Shown: positions 46,908-56,886, counted from the stretch's first letter. The stretch is DNA of 64,000 nucleotides from Rhodospirillaceae bacterium (GCA_947467145.1 CANIGJ010000013.1:1-64000), one strand, 5' to 3'. Notes: generated by a model not told the origin, from the sequence alone. A program made the numbers and translations.

Positions 46908-47972
46908 GTGAGCGCAAAGGGCCAATTGTCCAGGCGATCGGTCCTCAAAGGTGCCGGCGCCGTTGCAATGGGGGCTTTGTTGCAGCCGCTCCACGCCGTT
47001 GCCGTTCAAGCGGAGCCGTTTTCACCGGCCGCGCAGGAGCAACGCCAGCACCTGCTGAATTCTTATCGTGACACGCTGAAAAGCCTGATCAGGCGCTCGC
47101 GCTTACCGATCATCGATGTGGAACATCATTGGGGGAATAGACTCCCGATCAAGGATTTGATCGAGAAAATGGATGCCAACGATGTGGCTCTGACCTGGCT
47201 GGGCGCGAACGAAGGCAACGGCAGTCAATCGTCCATCGACACCTGCCGTTCCTTTCCCGACCGGCTGGTGCCGACAACCATTCATGGCGACGGCCGCCGG
47301 TGGCACGGCCACGATTTATCCGTCGTGCAGGAACTCGATGCCGACGTCCGCTCGGGCCAATATTTCGCCATGGGCGAATTCGAAGCGCGTCATTACGTCT
47401 CCAGCACGAACAATCGCGATATTCACATGCCGGTGGATTCCGAGTCTTTTCACGGCGTCTTCCGCGCGTCCGAAGCGACGGGCGTTCCCTTCCTCCTGCA
47501 CCACGAGGCGGAAGACGCCCTGCTGCCCGAGGTGGAACGAATGTTGTCGGCGTATCCGCAAGCGAATGTCGTGTGGTGCCATGTCGGGCGCAATCGCAAT
47601 CCCCAAACGTGGACGCAATTTCCGACCGCCGACGGAGTCCGCCGGTTCATTCAGAAATATCCCAATTTACATTTCGACGTTTTGCAGAGTGGCCCGGGGA
47701 GTATTTTTCCGCCGACGCAAGCGCTCGAATCCGTTCTCTACGACGGCTCGCGATCGGCAACCTTAAGGTCCGAATGGCTCAAGCTATTCAAGGATTTCCC
47801 GGATCGTTTCTTGATAGGTTCCGATATCAACACAGGACGTTGGCCGAATTACGATCAGGTGATGAGTCGTTTCCGAACGAGCGTCTTGCGTGTCGTCCCG
47901 CCCCAAGCCGCCGAGCAGATCGCCTTCAAGAACGCCTGGCGATTGATGGGTGGCGGAGTATGGCAGGCGTGA
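46908..47972 (+). CDS. Tat-exported amidohydrolase-family protein
   Basis: A 354-residue protein starting at GTG 46908 behind GGGGGAG. The N-terminus carries a twin-arginine signal (SRRSVLKGAG) followed by a hydrophobic stretch to VQA, so it is exported folded, probably with its metal bound. The mature part looks like an amidohydrolase-2 TIM barrel: IIDVEHHWGN for the first metal histidines, GVPFLLHHEAED, VVWCHVGRN and the IGSDINTG aspartate region. Reaction and substrate are open (decarboxylase, lactonase and hydrolase activities occur in the family). Confidence 0.78.
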   Translation: MSAKGQLSRRSVLKGAGAVAMGALLQPLHAVAVQAEPFSPAAQEQRQHLLNSYRDTLKSLIRRSRLPIIDVEHHWGNRLPIKDLIEKMDANDVALTWLGANEGNGSQSSIDTCRSFPDRLVPTTIHGDGRRWHGHDLSVVQELDADVRSGQYFAMGEFEARHYVSSTNNRDIHMPVDSESFHGVFRASEATGVPFLLHHEAEDALLPEVERMLSAYPQANVVWCHVGRNRNPQTWTQFPTADGVRRFIQKYPNLHFDVLQSGPGSIFPPTQALESVLYDGSRSATLRSEWLKLFKDFPDRFLIGSDINTGRWPNYDQVMSRFRTSVLRVVPPQAAEQIAFKNAWRLMGGGVWQA

Positions 47973-47994
47973 ATTCCGGGGCATTCGGCGGAAC

Positions 47995-48885
47995 CTAAAA
48001 CCGCCCGAAGAATCCGAGCGAGTATGAAATCGGCAGCGCGATCCTGACGCTCTCCCCGTCGACGTCGTCGGGGACACGCGGCAGCGGCGAGGCGTCGCGC
48101 GCCATCTGCAACGCTGCTTCGTCGAGCAGTGGAAAGCCCGACGCTTGCGCGATCTGCGCGCCCAGCACGGTGCCGTCGCGCGCGATGTGTAACGAGATGC
48201 TCACCGTACCTTCCTGCTTCAGCTTGCGCGCCTGATCGGGATATTTCTTGTGTCTGGCGAGTGCCGAGCGCACGCGCTCCAGATAATCGTTGGCACTGCG
48301 CCCTTTCGTGCCGCCGCCGGACGCCTTGCCCGATCCACCGCCGCCCCCACCGCCCGACGTGGCCGACGCTTGTTGTCCGGCACCTGTGCCATTGGCGGAA
48401 CTTGTTCCCGTCGCGTTGCCGCTTGCGGCTTGGCCGGTGTTCGCCGTCGCCGATGCCGCAGGTGCTGTTGCCTGAACCGAGGCTTGTTCGACGACGGGCA
48501 CGGTTTCCGACGGCGGTGTGGAGACCTGACGCACGACGGGAGCCGCCTTGGCCGGGGCCGGCGGCGCAGCCTTAACCGGCGGCGCTTTCGGTTTCGGGGT
48601 CGGCCGGGGCGCGACCATGGTCGGCTGCGGTGCGGCGGCTGGTTGTTGCGGTGCGGCTGCTTCCGCTTTTTCGCCTTCGAGCTTGCCGGCGGTCTCGTCG
48701 CCGCTTTCCAGAATGACCGTCACCTCGATTGGCTGGGGCGGATCGGGCGGCTTGCCGAACAGCAACAGCGCCGCCGCGATGAGGACCGCGTGCAGAATGA
48801 TCGACAGACTGAAATAACGCCCCGTCGGCCGCGCGCGCCGGCTGAGCCTGACGCGAACGCCGAGCACCCTGTCTGCCGCGCCCAT
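47995..48885 (-). CDS. tonB: TonB-family energy transducer
   Basis: A 296-residue protein with the TonB layout: a basic cytoplasmic start, one membrane anchor with a histidine (YFSLSIILHAVLIAAALLLF), a long proline/alanine-rich periplasmic linker with a serine-glycine-rich part, and a C-terminal TonB domain (YPDQARKLKQEGTVSISLHI, then ASGFPLLDEAALQMARDASP). It would energise outer membrane receptors with ExbB/ExbD, which are not in the window. TolA-like proteins have a similar layout and cannot be fully excluded. The gene converges with the amidohydrolase gene. Confidence 0.85.
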   Translation of the reverse strand: MGAADRVLGVRVRLSRRARPTGRYFSLSIILHAVLIAAALLLFGKPPDPPQPIEVTVILESGDETAGKLEGEKAEAAAPQQPAAAPQPTMVAPRPTPKPKAPPVKAAPPAPAKAAPVVRQVSTPPSETVPVVEQASVQATAPAASATANTGQAASGNATGTSSANGTGAGQQASATSGGGGGGGSGKASGGGTKGRSANDYLERVRSALARHKKYPDQARKLKQEGTVSISLHIARDGTVLGAQIAQASGFPLLDEAALQMARDASPLPRVPDDVDGESVRIALPISYSLGFFGRF

Positions 48886-48973
48886 TACTTACCCTGCCCG
48901 CGCCTTCTCACCGCTCCATGGCAAGCTATCCGATGGCGCAGACTTTGCGGCTCACGTTGATGTGAGGCAGCCG

Positions 48974-49002
48974 CCTCGTCCCTCGACAGGCTCAGGATGA
49001 GG
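48974..49002. repeat. Single REP-like unit
   Basis: CCTCGTCCCTCGACAGGCTC followed by AGGATGAGG, related to the paired element at 15424-15492. It lies between the divergent tonB and fhs genes, where the fhs leader begins. Confidence 0.7.
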
Positions 49003-49134
49003 CTTATTTGTGGAAATTGCCCAACTTTTGACAGGTCAATTTTTATGGGCCATGATCCGCCCAACTTCGCGCCGGGGCCCGCGTTGACCCGCCTGTCCTG
49101 CGCCGATCAGGCAAAACAATCAGGGACAAACGCC

Positions 49135-50850
49135 GTGGCCAAAAGCTCCACCCCTTCCGCAACCCGCCGCGATCCCAAGACCGTCGGCAGCGACATCGAA
49201 ATCGCGCGTTCCTACACGCCGCGCCCGATGGACGAGATCGGCGCCAAGCTCGGCATCCCCAAAGACCACGTGCTCACCTATGGCCGCGGCAAGGCGAAGG
49301 TGGATCTCGACTATATCTCCAGCCTGTCCGGCAAGAAGGACGGCAAGCTGATCCTGGTCACCGGCATCAGCCCGACGCCCGCCGGCGAAGGCAAAACGAC
49401 GACGACGGTCGGCCTCGGCGATGCGCTCGCCAGCCTCGGCAAAAAGGCGGCGATCTGTCTGCGCGAGCCCTCGCTCGGGCCCTGCTTCGGTGTCAAAGGC
49501 GGCGCGGCCGGCGGCGGCTACAGCCAGGTCATCCCGATGGAGGACATCAACCTTCATTTCACCGGCGACTTCCACGCCATCACCTCGGCGCACAATCTAC
49601 TCGCCGCGATGCTCGACAATCACATCTATTGGGGCAACGACCTCGGCATCGATCAGCGCCGCGTCACCTGGCGCCGCGTGATGGACATGAACGACCGTGC
49701 GTTGCGCTCGATCGTCGGCTCGCTCGGCGGCGTCGCCAACGGTTTCCCGCGTGAAGACGGCTTCGACATCACCGTGGCGTCGGAAGTCATGGCGATCTTC
49801 TGCCTGGCTGAATCCTTGTCGAACCTACGCGAGCGTCTGGGCAACATCATCGTCGCCGAAACGCGCGACCGCAAAGCGGTGACGGCAGCGCAGCTCAAGG
49901 CCAACGGCGCAATGGCGACGTTGCTCAAAGACGCGATCATGCCGAACATGGTGCAGACCCTGGAAGGCACGCCCGCCTTCGTGCATGGCGGCCCGTTCGC
50001 CAATATCGCGCACGGCTGCAACTCGGTGACCGCGACGCGCGCGGCACTCAAGCTCGCCGATTTCGTCGTCACCGAAGCGGGCTTCGGCTCCGATCTCGGC
50101 GCCGAAAAATTCTTCGACATCAAATGCCGCAAGGCCGGCATCACGCCGAACGCCGTGGCCCTGGTCGCCACCGTGCGCGCGCTGAAAATGCATGGCGGCC
50201 TCGCCAAGGATCAGCTCAAGGGCGAAAACCTCGACGCGCTGAAGAAGGGCCTGGTCAATCTCGGCCGTCATATCGAGAACCTGCAGAAGTTCGGCGTGCC
50301 GCTGGGCGTGGGCGTAAACCGCTTCACCACCGACACCGACGCCGAGATCAAGATGGTCATCGATTTCTGCGCCGAGCGCGGCGTCAAAGCTTTCGAATGC
50401 ACGCATTGGGCCGACGGCAGCCTCGGCATTTCGCCGTTCGCCGAACATATCGCCGCACTCGCCGACCAGCCTTCGACCTTCAAGCCGCTCTATTCGCTCG
50501 ATAGCCCGCTGTGGAGCAAGATCGAGACGATCTGCAAGGAGATCTATCGCGCCGGCGATGTGACGGCGGCCAGCGCGGTGAAGCAGCGTCTCAAGCAGTT
50601 CGAGGAACAGGGCTTCGGCAACCTGCCGATCTGCATCGCCAAGACGCAGATGAGCTTCTCCACCGATCCGACGAAGATTGGTGCTCCGGAAAACCACGAG
50701 GTCAATGTGCGCGAAGTGCGCCTCGCGGCCGGCGCCGGCTTCATCGTCGCCATCTGCGGCGAGATCATGACCATGCCGGGCCTGCCGAAGGTGCCGTCGG
50801 CCAATACGATCGACGTCAACGCCGAAGGCCTAATCGAAGGGCTCTTTTAG
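49135..50850 (+). CDS. fhs: Formate--tetrahydrofolate ligase
   Basis: A 571-residue FTHFS that makes 10-formyl-THF from formate, THF and ATP. Visible are the P-loop [41 protein letters not shown] with [13 protein letters not shown], the [21 protein letters not shown] region and a [12 protein letters not shown] end. GTG 49135 has AGGGA ahead and matches the family start. An in-frame extension to 48997 is not conserved. The gene stands alone with a terminator after it. Its product can serve purN. Confidence 0.96.
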   Translation: MAKSSTPSATRRDPKTVGSDIEIARSYTPRPMDEIGAKLGIPKDHVLTYGRGKAKVDLDYISSLSGKKDGKLILVTGISPTPAGEGKTTTTVGLGDALASLGKKAAICLREPSLGPCFGVKGGAAGGGYSQVIPMEDINLHFTGDFHAITSAHNLLAAMLDNHIYWGNDLGIDQRRVTWRRVMDMNDRALRSIVGSLGGVANGFPREDGFDITVASEVMAIFCLAESLSNLRERLGNIIVAETRDRKAVTAAQLKANGAMATLLKDAIMPNMVQTLEGTPAFVHGGPFANIAHGCNSVTATRAALKLADFVVTEAGFGSDLGAEKFFDIKCRKAGITPNAVALVATVRALKMHGGLAKDQLKGENLDALKKGLVNLGRHIENLQKFGVPLGVGVNRFTTDTDAEIKMVIDFCAERGVKAFECTHWADGSLGISPFAEHIAALADQPSTFKPLYSLDSPLWSKIETICKEIYRAGDVTAASAVKQRLKQFEEQGFGNLPICIAKTQMSFSTDPTKIGAPENHEVNVREVRLAAGAGFIVAICGEIMTMPGLPKVPSANTIDVNAEGLIEGLF

Positions 50851-50862
50851 GTCTGCGACGCC

Positions 50863-50896
50863 CATCCTCGCATTGCGAGGACGCAATGACGTCGCT
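50863..50896. repeat. Short palindromic repeat unit
   Basis: Contains CCTCGC-ATT-GCGAGG (50866-50880) and the extension GACGCAATGACGTCG, a pattern seen as an interspersed intergenic repeat in alphaproteobacteria. It is unlike the CTTCGACAAGCTCAGG type at 15424. Confidence 0.55.
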
Positions 50897-50925
50897 TTGC
50901 GCTAAACAAGCCATTGCTGAATTAG

Positions 50926-50959
50926 AAAGCCGTCACGCCTCAGGCGTGACGGCTTTTTT
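50926..50959 (+). terminator. Intrinsic terminator after fhs
   Basis: AAAGCCGTCACGC (50926-50938) pairs perfectly with GCGTGACGGCTTT (50944-50956), loop CTCAG, ending in TTTTTT at 50954-50959. Confidence 0.92.
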
Positions 50960-51028
50960 GTTGCGCGAATCATCGTCCTCTTAGACGCGCTTTCCTTAAC
51001 AGAAGTCATGTTCTAAGAAGACGACTGG

Positions 51029-52144
51029 ATGTTGTCGTCTTTTCCCCAGAAATTGCGTGACGCCGCGCAAGAGCTCCGCGCCAATTGGCGCACCTTGGCG
51101 CTCACGCTGTGTCTCGCCTTCATGGGCGGCTACACCTTCTCGCATTACAAACTGCCGATGCCTTGGGTCCTGGGCGCGATGAGCGTGTGCACCGTCGCCG
51201 CGATGTGCGGCGTGCGCATCTGGCAGCCGCGCTGGATGGTCGTGTCCATGACCATGGTGCTGGGCCTGCTGTTCGGCACCACCATCGCGCCCGATATCTT
51301 CAGCCGCGTGCTCGAATGGCTGCCGTCCGTCATCGCCGTGTTCGTGTTCGTGCTGGTGACCACCGGCGCCAGCATGCTGTACCTGATGCGCGTGGTGGGA
51401 ACCGACCGCACCACGGCGTACTTCTGCTCGGCGCCCGGCGGCGTGATCCCGATGACCGCGATGGGGGCGCATTACGGCGGCGACATGCGCTTCATCGCAC
51501 TCGTGCAGAGCATGCGCTTGATCGCCACCGTCGTCGTCGTGCCGGTCTGCTTCGCACTGTTCGGCGATTATCATCCGACGGGTGCGGCGGGCACCGGCGG
51601 CCAGCTCAAGGATCTGCCGCTCTACGACATTCCGGTGCTGGTGGCGCTGGCGCTCGGCGGCTGGGGTCTCGCCAAGCTCTGCCGCCTGCCCGCGCCCGAA
51701 CTCGTCGGCCCGATGCTGGTGATGGCCGTCGCCCACGCCACCGGCACGTTCAGCGCCCCCTTTCCCGATCCGGTCGTCGCCTTCGCGCAGCTCTGCGTCG
51801 GCGCACGCCTCGGCGCCGGCTTCTATCGCTTGAATCTTCGCACCTTCGGCAAGCAACTGCTGCAAGCGACGTCGGTGGCGCTGCTCATGTTGGGCATGGG
51901 CGTGCTGTTTTCCTTCGCGGTGGCACCCTTCACCAACGAGCCGATGACTGCGCTGATCCTGGCCTATGCGCCGGGCGGCATCGCCGAAATGTCGATCATC
52001 GCCTTCAACCTGAAGATCGAGGTGGTGTTCGTCATCACCCACCAGCTCATACGCTTCCTGTTCGTCGTCGCCCTCGTGCCGGCTGCGGTCGCGACCTTCA
52101 AGATGGTGCCGAAGGAAGAAGGGTCCTCCCCCACGTCCACTTGA
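51029..52144 (+). CDS. AbrB-family permease
   Basis: A 371-residue membrane protein of about ten hydrophobic segments. It has the AbrB/TIGR03082 features: two similar halves with PMPWVLGAMSVCTVAAM, FCSAPGGVIPMTAMG and LAYAPGGIAEMSIIAFNL. Members are often mis-annotated as ammonia monooxygenase; transport is assumed and the substrate is unknown. The gene ends 70 bases before a LigB-type dioxygenase on the same strand, which suggests import of an aromatic compound. Confidence 0.85.
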   Translation: MLSSFPQKLRDAAQELRANWRTLALTLCLAFMGGYTFSHYKLPMPWVLGAMSVCTVAAMCGVRIWQPRWMVVSMTMVLGLLFGTTIAPDIFSRVLEWLPSVIAVFVFVLVTTGASMLYLMRVVGTDRTTAYFCSAPGGVIPMTAMGAHYGGDMRFIALVQSMRLIATVVVVPVCFALFGDYHPTGAAGTGGQLKDLPLYDIPVLVALALGGWGLAKLCRLPAPELVGPMLVMAVAHATGTFSAPFPDPVVAFAQLCVGARLGAGFYRLNLRTFGKQLLQATSVALLMLGMGVLFSFAVAPFTNEPMTALILAYAPGGIAEMSIIAFNLKIEVVFVITHQLIRFLFVVALVPAAVATFKMVPKEEGSSPTST

Positions 52145-52214
52145 TCCAGATCAAGGCGGCCCGCAGCCCCCAGTCGCTATGTTGATAACATCAACAATGA
52201 ATGGGGTTTTTCAT

Positions 52215-53237
52215 ATGGCAAAAATCGTCTTTGGCGTTGGCACCTCCCACAGCCCGCTGCTCGCGATGAAGCCTGATCAATGGCCGTTGCGCGCCGAGGA
52301 CGACAAGAAAAATCCCAAACATTTTTATCGCGGCAAGACTTACACCTACGACGAACTGGTCGCGCTGCGCAAAGATGAGAACCTCCGTGCCCAAGTCGCT
52401 CCGCAGGTGATGCGCGATCGCGATTTCCGCAATCAGAGCCACCTCAATTTCCTGGGCGAGAAGATCAAGGAAGCGAACTTGGATCTCCTGGTCATCTTTG
52501 GCGACGACCAGCATGAAATCCTGCTGCCGGACAATTCGCCCGCCTTCATGATCTACACCGGCGCGGATATTCCGTTCATGCCGACGTCGCAGGAGCGGCT
52601 GGACGCGATGACCCCGGCGATCCGCCTCGCCGACTGGGCACGTCACCCTGAAAAGCCGATGACGCTGAAAGGCGATCCCGACCTCGCCCGCCACATCGTG
52701 CGTTCGGTCATCAAGGAGGACTTCGACGTCGCGGTGTCCGAGAAGATCCTACCCAAGCCCGGGGCCGAGGACGGCGTCGGCCATGCTTACGGGTTCTACT
52801 ATCACCGGCTGCTGAATGACCTTAAGGACGTTCCACACATGAAGACGCTGCCGATTTTCATCAACTGCTTCTTCCCACCGAACCAGCCCACGGTGAAGCG
52901 CGTGATCGAGTTCGGCCGCGCGGTCGGCCGGGCCATTCGTTCGTGGGACAAGAATATGCGCGTCGGCATCGCGGCATCCGGCGGCTTCAGCCACTTCGTC
53001 ATCGACGAGGAGCTAGATGCGCGCCTCATGGAAGCAGTCAAGACGCGCGACCTGCTCACGCTCACGAGCGAACCGGAATCGAGCTATCAATCCGGCACGT
53101 CGGAGATCAAGAACTGGATCGCGACGATGGCGGCGCTTGAAGGGACGGGCCTGGAGTTTGACCTGATCGACTACATACCGTGCTACCGCTCGGAAGCCGG
53201 TACCGGCAACGCCATGGCCTTCGCGTTGTGGAAATGA
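52215..53237 (+). CDS. Class III (LigB-type) extradiol ring-cleavage dioxygenase
   Basis: A 340-residue protein. Metal and catalytic histidines are in the expected places for LigB: H12 in GTSHSPLL, FGDDQHEILLPD, and ASGGFSHFVID. The enzymes use Fe(II) and oxygen to open catechol-type rings, for example protocatechuate or gallate. ATG 52215 gives the normal start. A partner alpha subunit (LigA) is not seen, so it may be a single-chain form or belong to a related hydrolase/dioxygenase of unknown substrate. A tiny frame overlaps its stop (ATGA at 53234). Confidence 0.85.
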   Translation: MAKIVFGVGTSHSPLLAMKPDQWPLRAEDDKKNPKHFYRGKTYTYDELVALRKDENLRAQVAPQVMRDRDFRNQSHLNFLGEKIKEANLDLLVIFGDDQHEILLPDNSPAFMIYTGADIPFMPTSQERLDAMTPAIRLADWARHPEKPMTLKGDPDLARHIVRSVIKEDFDVAVSEKILPKPGAEDGVGHAYGFYYHRLLNDLKDVPHMKTLPIFINCFFPPNQPTVKRVIEFGRAVGRAIRSWDKNMRVGIAASGGFSHFVIDEELDARLMEAVKTRDLLTLTSEPESSYQSGTSEIKNWIATMAALEGTGLEFDLIDYIPCYRSEAGTGNAMAFALWK

Positions 53238-53326
53238 GTATGTGGCAGGAGATTTTCAAAGGCGGGGCGTGCTGCGGCTGCACAATCCCTATTGACGCCG
53301 CAGCGACACAGGGGCAAACAGGAAAC

Positions 53327-53506
53327 ATGGCAAGCGCACCCGTCAAACCCCGCAATATGCTCTATACGTCCCTCGCCTTCGCCGCGCTCGGCGCGTGGAT
53401 GACGTATGACGGCTCGGAATTCAAATACACGCTGATCGGCTGGGTGCCGGCGGCTGTATTCTTCGCCGTGTTCGTATGGGGCGCCGTCACCGAGAAGCGG
53501 TTTTAA
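53327..53506 (+). CDS. Small membrane protein (59 aa)
   Basis: ATG 53327 has AGGA immediately ahead and gives a 59-residue protein with one long or two short hydrophobic segments (LYTSLAFAALGAWM and IGWVPAAVFFAVFVWGAV) and a basic end. The frame is open back to an ATG at 53234 that overlaps the LigB stop (ATGA), which would add a CCGC-containing 31-residue head. The strong ribosome-binding site favours the short form. No family recognised. Confidence 0.6.
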   Translation: MASAPVKPRNMLYTSLAFAALGAWMTYDGSEFKYTLIGWVPAAVFFAVFVWGAVTEKRF

Positions 53507-53515
53507 CCGTCTCGG

Positions 53516-54031
53516 CTATTCGGCGGGCACCGGATCTTTCGTGCGCGCCTTGAAATCTTCCAGCGCTTTGTTCGCCGCCTCGTCGAGCTCGTAGAGCTTC
53601 GCGCCGATATACCAATTCTCCGGCTTGGGCGTCAGCTCCCTGCCCGTCGCCTTGTCCATCAGGAAGGCGAGTTCGATGGTGGCGCCGTTGGGGTCTTTAA
53701 CGAACACGCGCTTCAGATGGTCGTCGCCGATATCGGCCTCGCGGTACAGGTAGCCTTTCGACTTCACGAACGCGACCGTCTCGTCATAGCCCTCGGCGAG
53801 GCTCGCCCAATGATCGATGCGATTGAGCCGGCCGGCCGGCACGCCGTCGTTCGCGGGGATCTCGATCAGATGCAGCACCGGCTGCGCGCCGTGATACATC
53901 CAATAACCTGGCAGCGACAGGCGCGGACGCGGGCCGACTTTCAGGCCGACGACGTCTTCGTAGAACGCGCGGGTTTCCTCGAGCTTGCAGGTTTCGATAT
54001 TGACGTGGTGCAGACCCATCGTTCGGCGCAT
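53516..54031 (-). CDS. VOC-superfamily (glyoxalase/dioxygenase fold) protein
   Basis: A 171-residue protein with vicinal-oxygen-chelate features: GLHHVNIETCKLEETRAFYEDVVGL, IDHWASLAEGYDET, and DPNGATIELAFL with the third metal ligand. It could be a glyoxalase, an extradiol dioxygenase or a binding protein; the single-domain length cannot decide. AGGAGAG precedes the ATG at 54031. It is near the LigB gene but on the other strand. Confidence 0.82.
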   Translation of the reverse strand: MRRTMGLHHVNIETCKLEETRAFYEDVVGLKVGPRPRLSLPGYWMYHGAQPVLHLIEIPANDGVPAGRLNRIDHWASLAEGYDETVAFVKSKGYLYREADIGDDHLKRVFVKDPNGATIELAFLMDKATGRELTPKPENWYIGAKLYELDEAANKALEDFKARTKDPVPAE

Positions 54032-54082
54032 CGCACTCTCCTGTTTTTTTGACCGTTGTGGCCTTAGGACGAGTATAGGCCG

Positions 54083-54529
54083 CTAGGCCTTCTTTTCCCA
54101 GGCCCCGCGCTCATTCTGCTGCCAGTAGGTGAGCGTGTGGCCCGCCTCTTTCAGCTTTTTCCAGCGCTCGCGCGCGGCGGCGACGGCGCTATCGTCGTTG
54201 CCGTCGAACAGATCGAAGCAACGCTCATAAGATGCCGGATCGGTCTCGCTGCCGTCGGTCAGGAACAGGAACGTTGCGCTGTTGGTGTTGTGATGGCTGG
54301 AACTGAGCCAGATCGGCTGATCCTCGGGCCGGCCGTCCTTCAAGGTGCCGTGCGGCAGCCAGGAGCCCGGATCGGCGGTCCACAGCAGGGACGACAGGTT
54401 TTCGACGCGATCCTCGGAACCGGCGAGCACTAGCGCGCGTTTGCCCTGATCGAGCGTGCGCTGCAGCAATTTGGGCAGCACCGCATCGAGCGGTGAACGC
54501 TGCAGATGATAGAATGCTATTTCCGCCAC
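54083..54529 (-). CDS. holC: DNA polymerase III chi subunit
   Basis: A 148-residue protein matching HolC: EIAFYHLQRSPLDAVLPKLLQRTLDQGKRA, then WTADPGSWLPHG and QPIWLSS, and a C-terminal WKKLKEAGHTLTYWQQNERGAWEKK. It links the clamp loader to SSB. GTG 54529 is used because AGGA stands just ahead and it gives the standard length. HolC is often next to pepA in proteobacteria; here two plus-strand genes lie between them. Confidence 0.9.
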   Translation of the reverse strand: MAEIAFYHLQRSPLDAVLPKLLQRTLDQGKRALVLAGSEDRVENLSSLLWTADPGSWLPHGTLKDGRPEDQPIWLSSSHHNTNSATFLFLTDGSETDPASYERCFDLFDGNDDSAVAAARERWKKLKEAGHTLTYWQQNERGAWEKKA

Positions 54530-54597
54530 AATTTCCTGCTTTCGTAGAACCGTCAGTTTAGCCACGCTGGCCCGCCACATCAAATAAGAGACGCCGC

Positions 54598-55290
54598 ATG
54601 ATCCGCCTTATGCTCGCCGCCCTCCTCATCGCCCTCCCGTTTTATGCGGCCAAAGCCGCCGAATCGCCCCGCACCATCAGCGTTCAGGGCAGCGGCGTCG
54701 CCTATGGCAAACCCGATATCGCCACGGCGAGCGCCGGCATCGAAAGCCGGGGTGCGACACCCGATGCGGCGCTGGCGGCCAATACCAAGGCGATGACGCA
54801 AATCATGGCGGCGATCAAACGCCACGGCATCGCCGAGCGCGATATCGAGACCAGCCAATTCAGTGTGAACCCTGTCTATGGCCAACAACCCAGCCCGCGC
54901 GGCACCATGACCATCGAGGGTTATCAGGTCACCAACCAGGTCACCGTGCGCGTGCGCGACATGGATAAATTGGGCGGATTGCTGTCCTCGCTTGTCGAGG
55001 CGGGCGCCAACCGGCTCAACGGCGTGTCGTTCGATATCGCCGAGCCCGCCAAGTTGCAGGACGAGGCGCGCAAGGCGGCGGTGGCGGACGCGAAAAAGCG
55101 CGCCGACCTGTTCGCCACGGTGGCCGGCGTCACCGTCAAACGCGTGCTGTCGATCGCCGAGGGCGGCAATTTCACCCCGCCCCAGCCGATGGCCATGCGC
55201 GCCATGAAAGCCGGCGCGGCGGATGTGCCGGTTTCAGGCGGCGAGCAAAGCATCGCGGCCAATGTCAGCGCCGTCTACGAGATCGAATAG
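54598..55290 (+). CDS. Exported SIMPL-domain (DUF541) protein
   Basis: A 230-residue protein with a signal peptide (IRLMLAALLIALPF, cleavage after AKA) and the SIMPL pattern TISVQGSGVAYGKPDIATASAGIESRG, DIETSQFSVNPVY and a C-terminal ISAVYEIE-like strand. Relatives form periplasmic oligomers and have been tied to oxidative stress or IRAK signalling in hosts. Function here is unknown. It is divergent from holC and followed by a PhoD gene 39 bases later. Confidence 0.85.
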   Translation: MIRLMLAALLIALPFYAAKAAESPRTISVQGSGVAYGKPDIATASAGIESRGATPDAALAANTKAMTQIMAAIKRHGIAERDIETSQFSVNPVYGQQPSPRGTMTIEGYQVTNQVTVRVRDMDKLGGLLSSLVEAGANRLNGVSFDIAEPAKLQDEARKAAVADAKKRADLFATVAGVTVKRVLSIAEGGNFTPPQPMAMRAMKAGAADVPVSGGEQSIAANVSAVYEIE

Positions 55291-55329
55291 TTCATTTAAC
55301 TATCACGTCGATGCGCTAAACTACCCGCG

Positions 55330-56886
55330 ATGCATCGTCGTACTTTCCTTCATCTTGCCGGGACGAGCGCGCTCAGCACCTTGGCGGCGCCCGCGCTGCT
55401 GGGCTGCGCGACTTCCGCGCCCACCTGGACGAACGATCCGTTTGCGCTCGGTGTCGCGGCGGGCGATCCGGCGCCCGACGGCTTCGTGTTGTGGACGCGC
55501 CTCATCTCCGCCAACGGATTGCCGAAAGGCAATATCGAGATCGCCTACGAGATCGCCACCGATGAAACTATGCGCGAGATCGTGCGGCGCGGTACAGCCG
55601 TCGCCGAGGCCGCATACGCCCATTCGGTTCATCTTGAAATCCACGGCCTGACACCGGGGCGGCCTTATTGGTATCGCTTCATGAGCGGTACCGCGTCGAG
55701 CCGCGTCGGCAAGGCCGCCACGCTACCGGCACCGGGTGCCCGCGTCGACAATCTGCGCTTCGCGTTCGTGTCCTGCGCCAACTACGAGATCGGTTATTTC
55801 TCGGCCTATCGCCATCTTGCCGACGAGCAGCCGGATCTCGTCCTGTTTCTCGGCGATTACATCTACGAATATATCGAACGCCGTCGCCCGACCGTGCGCC
55901 TGCACAGCGACGAGAAAGAAGCGACGACGCTTGCCGGGTATCGCAATCGTTATGCGCAATATCGCCAGGATCCCGACCTGCAACGCCTGCACGCCACCGT
56001 GCCGATGCTGGTCAGCTGGGACGATCACGAGGTCGACAACGATTACACATCCGAATGGTCATCGACTTTCGCCGATCCGGTGAAGTTCGCCGCCAGGCGG
56101 GCCGCCGCCTATCAGGCGTTCTACGAACATATGCCGCTGCGCCCCAGCCGCTACGATGCGCGGAGCCACGCGATCCGGCTCAACGATCGCTTCGCCTATG
56201 GCGATCTGCTCGAAATCGCACTGACCGATCCCCGCCAATACCGTTCGCGCCTCGCCTGCCCGACACAACCCGATCGCGGGCGCGGGCATCTTGAAACGCT
56301 CGCGAGCTGCCCTGAACTCGTCGATCCAACGCGCTCGTTCTTCGGGCTGGCCCAGGAACGCTGGCTGATGGACGGACTCGCGCGCACGACGGCGCGCTGG
56401 AACGTGATCGCGCAAAGCACGCTGATGTCGCAATGGCGTCAGCGCGACCAGAACAATGAGATCAGTTTCTGGACCGAGGACTGGAACGGCTACGCGCCCA
56501 GCCGCACGCGCCTGCTACAACACATTCATAATGCGCGCGTCGCCAATCCGGTCGTCATCGGCGGCGACGTGCACTCGTTCTGGGCGAACGATCTGAAGCT
56601 CGATTTCGACAACCCGAAATCCCCGACTGTCGCCACCGAACTCGTCGGCACGTCGATCACCTCGGTCGGGCCGAATTACGAGACCTTCACCAAGTATCTG
56701 CCCGACAATCCGCATGTGCGCTACTTCGAGAGCCGGCGGCGCGGCTACACGTCGGTCGATCTCACGCGCAACCGTATGACGACGCGTTTTCGCAACGTGT
56801 CGGACGTGCACAAACCCGATGCGACGATTGCGACGCTCAAGACTTTCGTGGTCGAGGACGGCAAAACGGGCGTGGTTCCCGCCTAA
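55330..56886 (+). CDS. PhoD-family alkaline phosphatase / phosphodiesterase
   Basis: A 518-residue protein. The N-terminus has a twin-arginine start (HRRTFLHLAG) and a possible lipobox at LLGCA, so it is exported by Tat and maybe lipid anchored. PhoD motifs: FAFVSCANYEIGYF, LVLFLGDYIYEY, SWDDHEVDNDY and VIGGDVHSFWAN, which bind calcium and iron. It releases phosphate from phospho-di- and monoesters outside the cell. No Pho box was recognised ahead of it. Confidence 0.88.
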   Translation: MHRRTFLHLAGTSALSTLAAPALLGCATSAPTWTNDPFALGVAAGDPAPDGFVLWTRLISANGLPKGNIEIAYEIATDETMREIVRRGTAVAEAAYAHSVHLEIHGLTPGRPYWYRFMSGTASSRVGKAATLPAPGARVDNLRFAFVSCANYEIGYFSAYRHLADEQPDLVLFLGDYIYEYIERRRPTVRLHSDEKEATTLAGYRNRYAQYRQDPDLQRLHATVPMLVSWDDHEVDNDYTSEWSSTFADPVKFAARRAAAYQAFYEHMPLRPSRYDARSHAIRLNDRFAYGDLLEIALTDPRQYRSRLACPTQPDRGRGHLETLASCPELVDPTRSFFGLAQERWLMDGLARTTARWNVIAQSTLMSQWRQRDQNNEISFWTEDWNGYAPSRTRLLQHIHNARVANPVVIGGDVHSFWANDLKLDFDNPKSPTVATELVGTSITSVGPNYETFTKYLPDNPHVRYFESRRRGYTSVDLTRNRMTTRFRNVSDVHKPDATIATLKTFVVEDGKTGVVPA

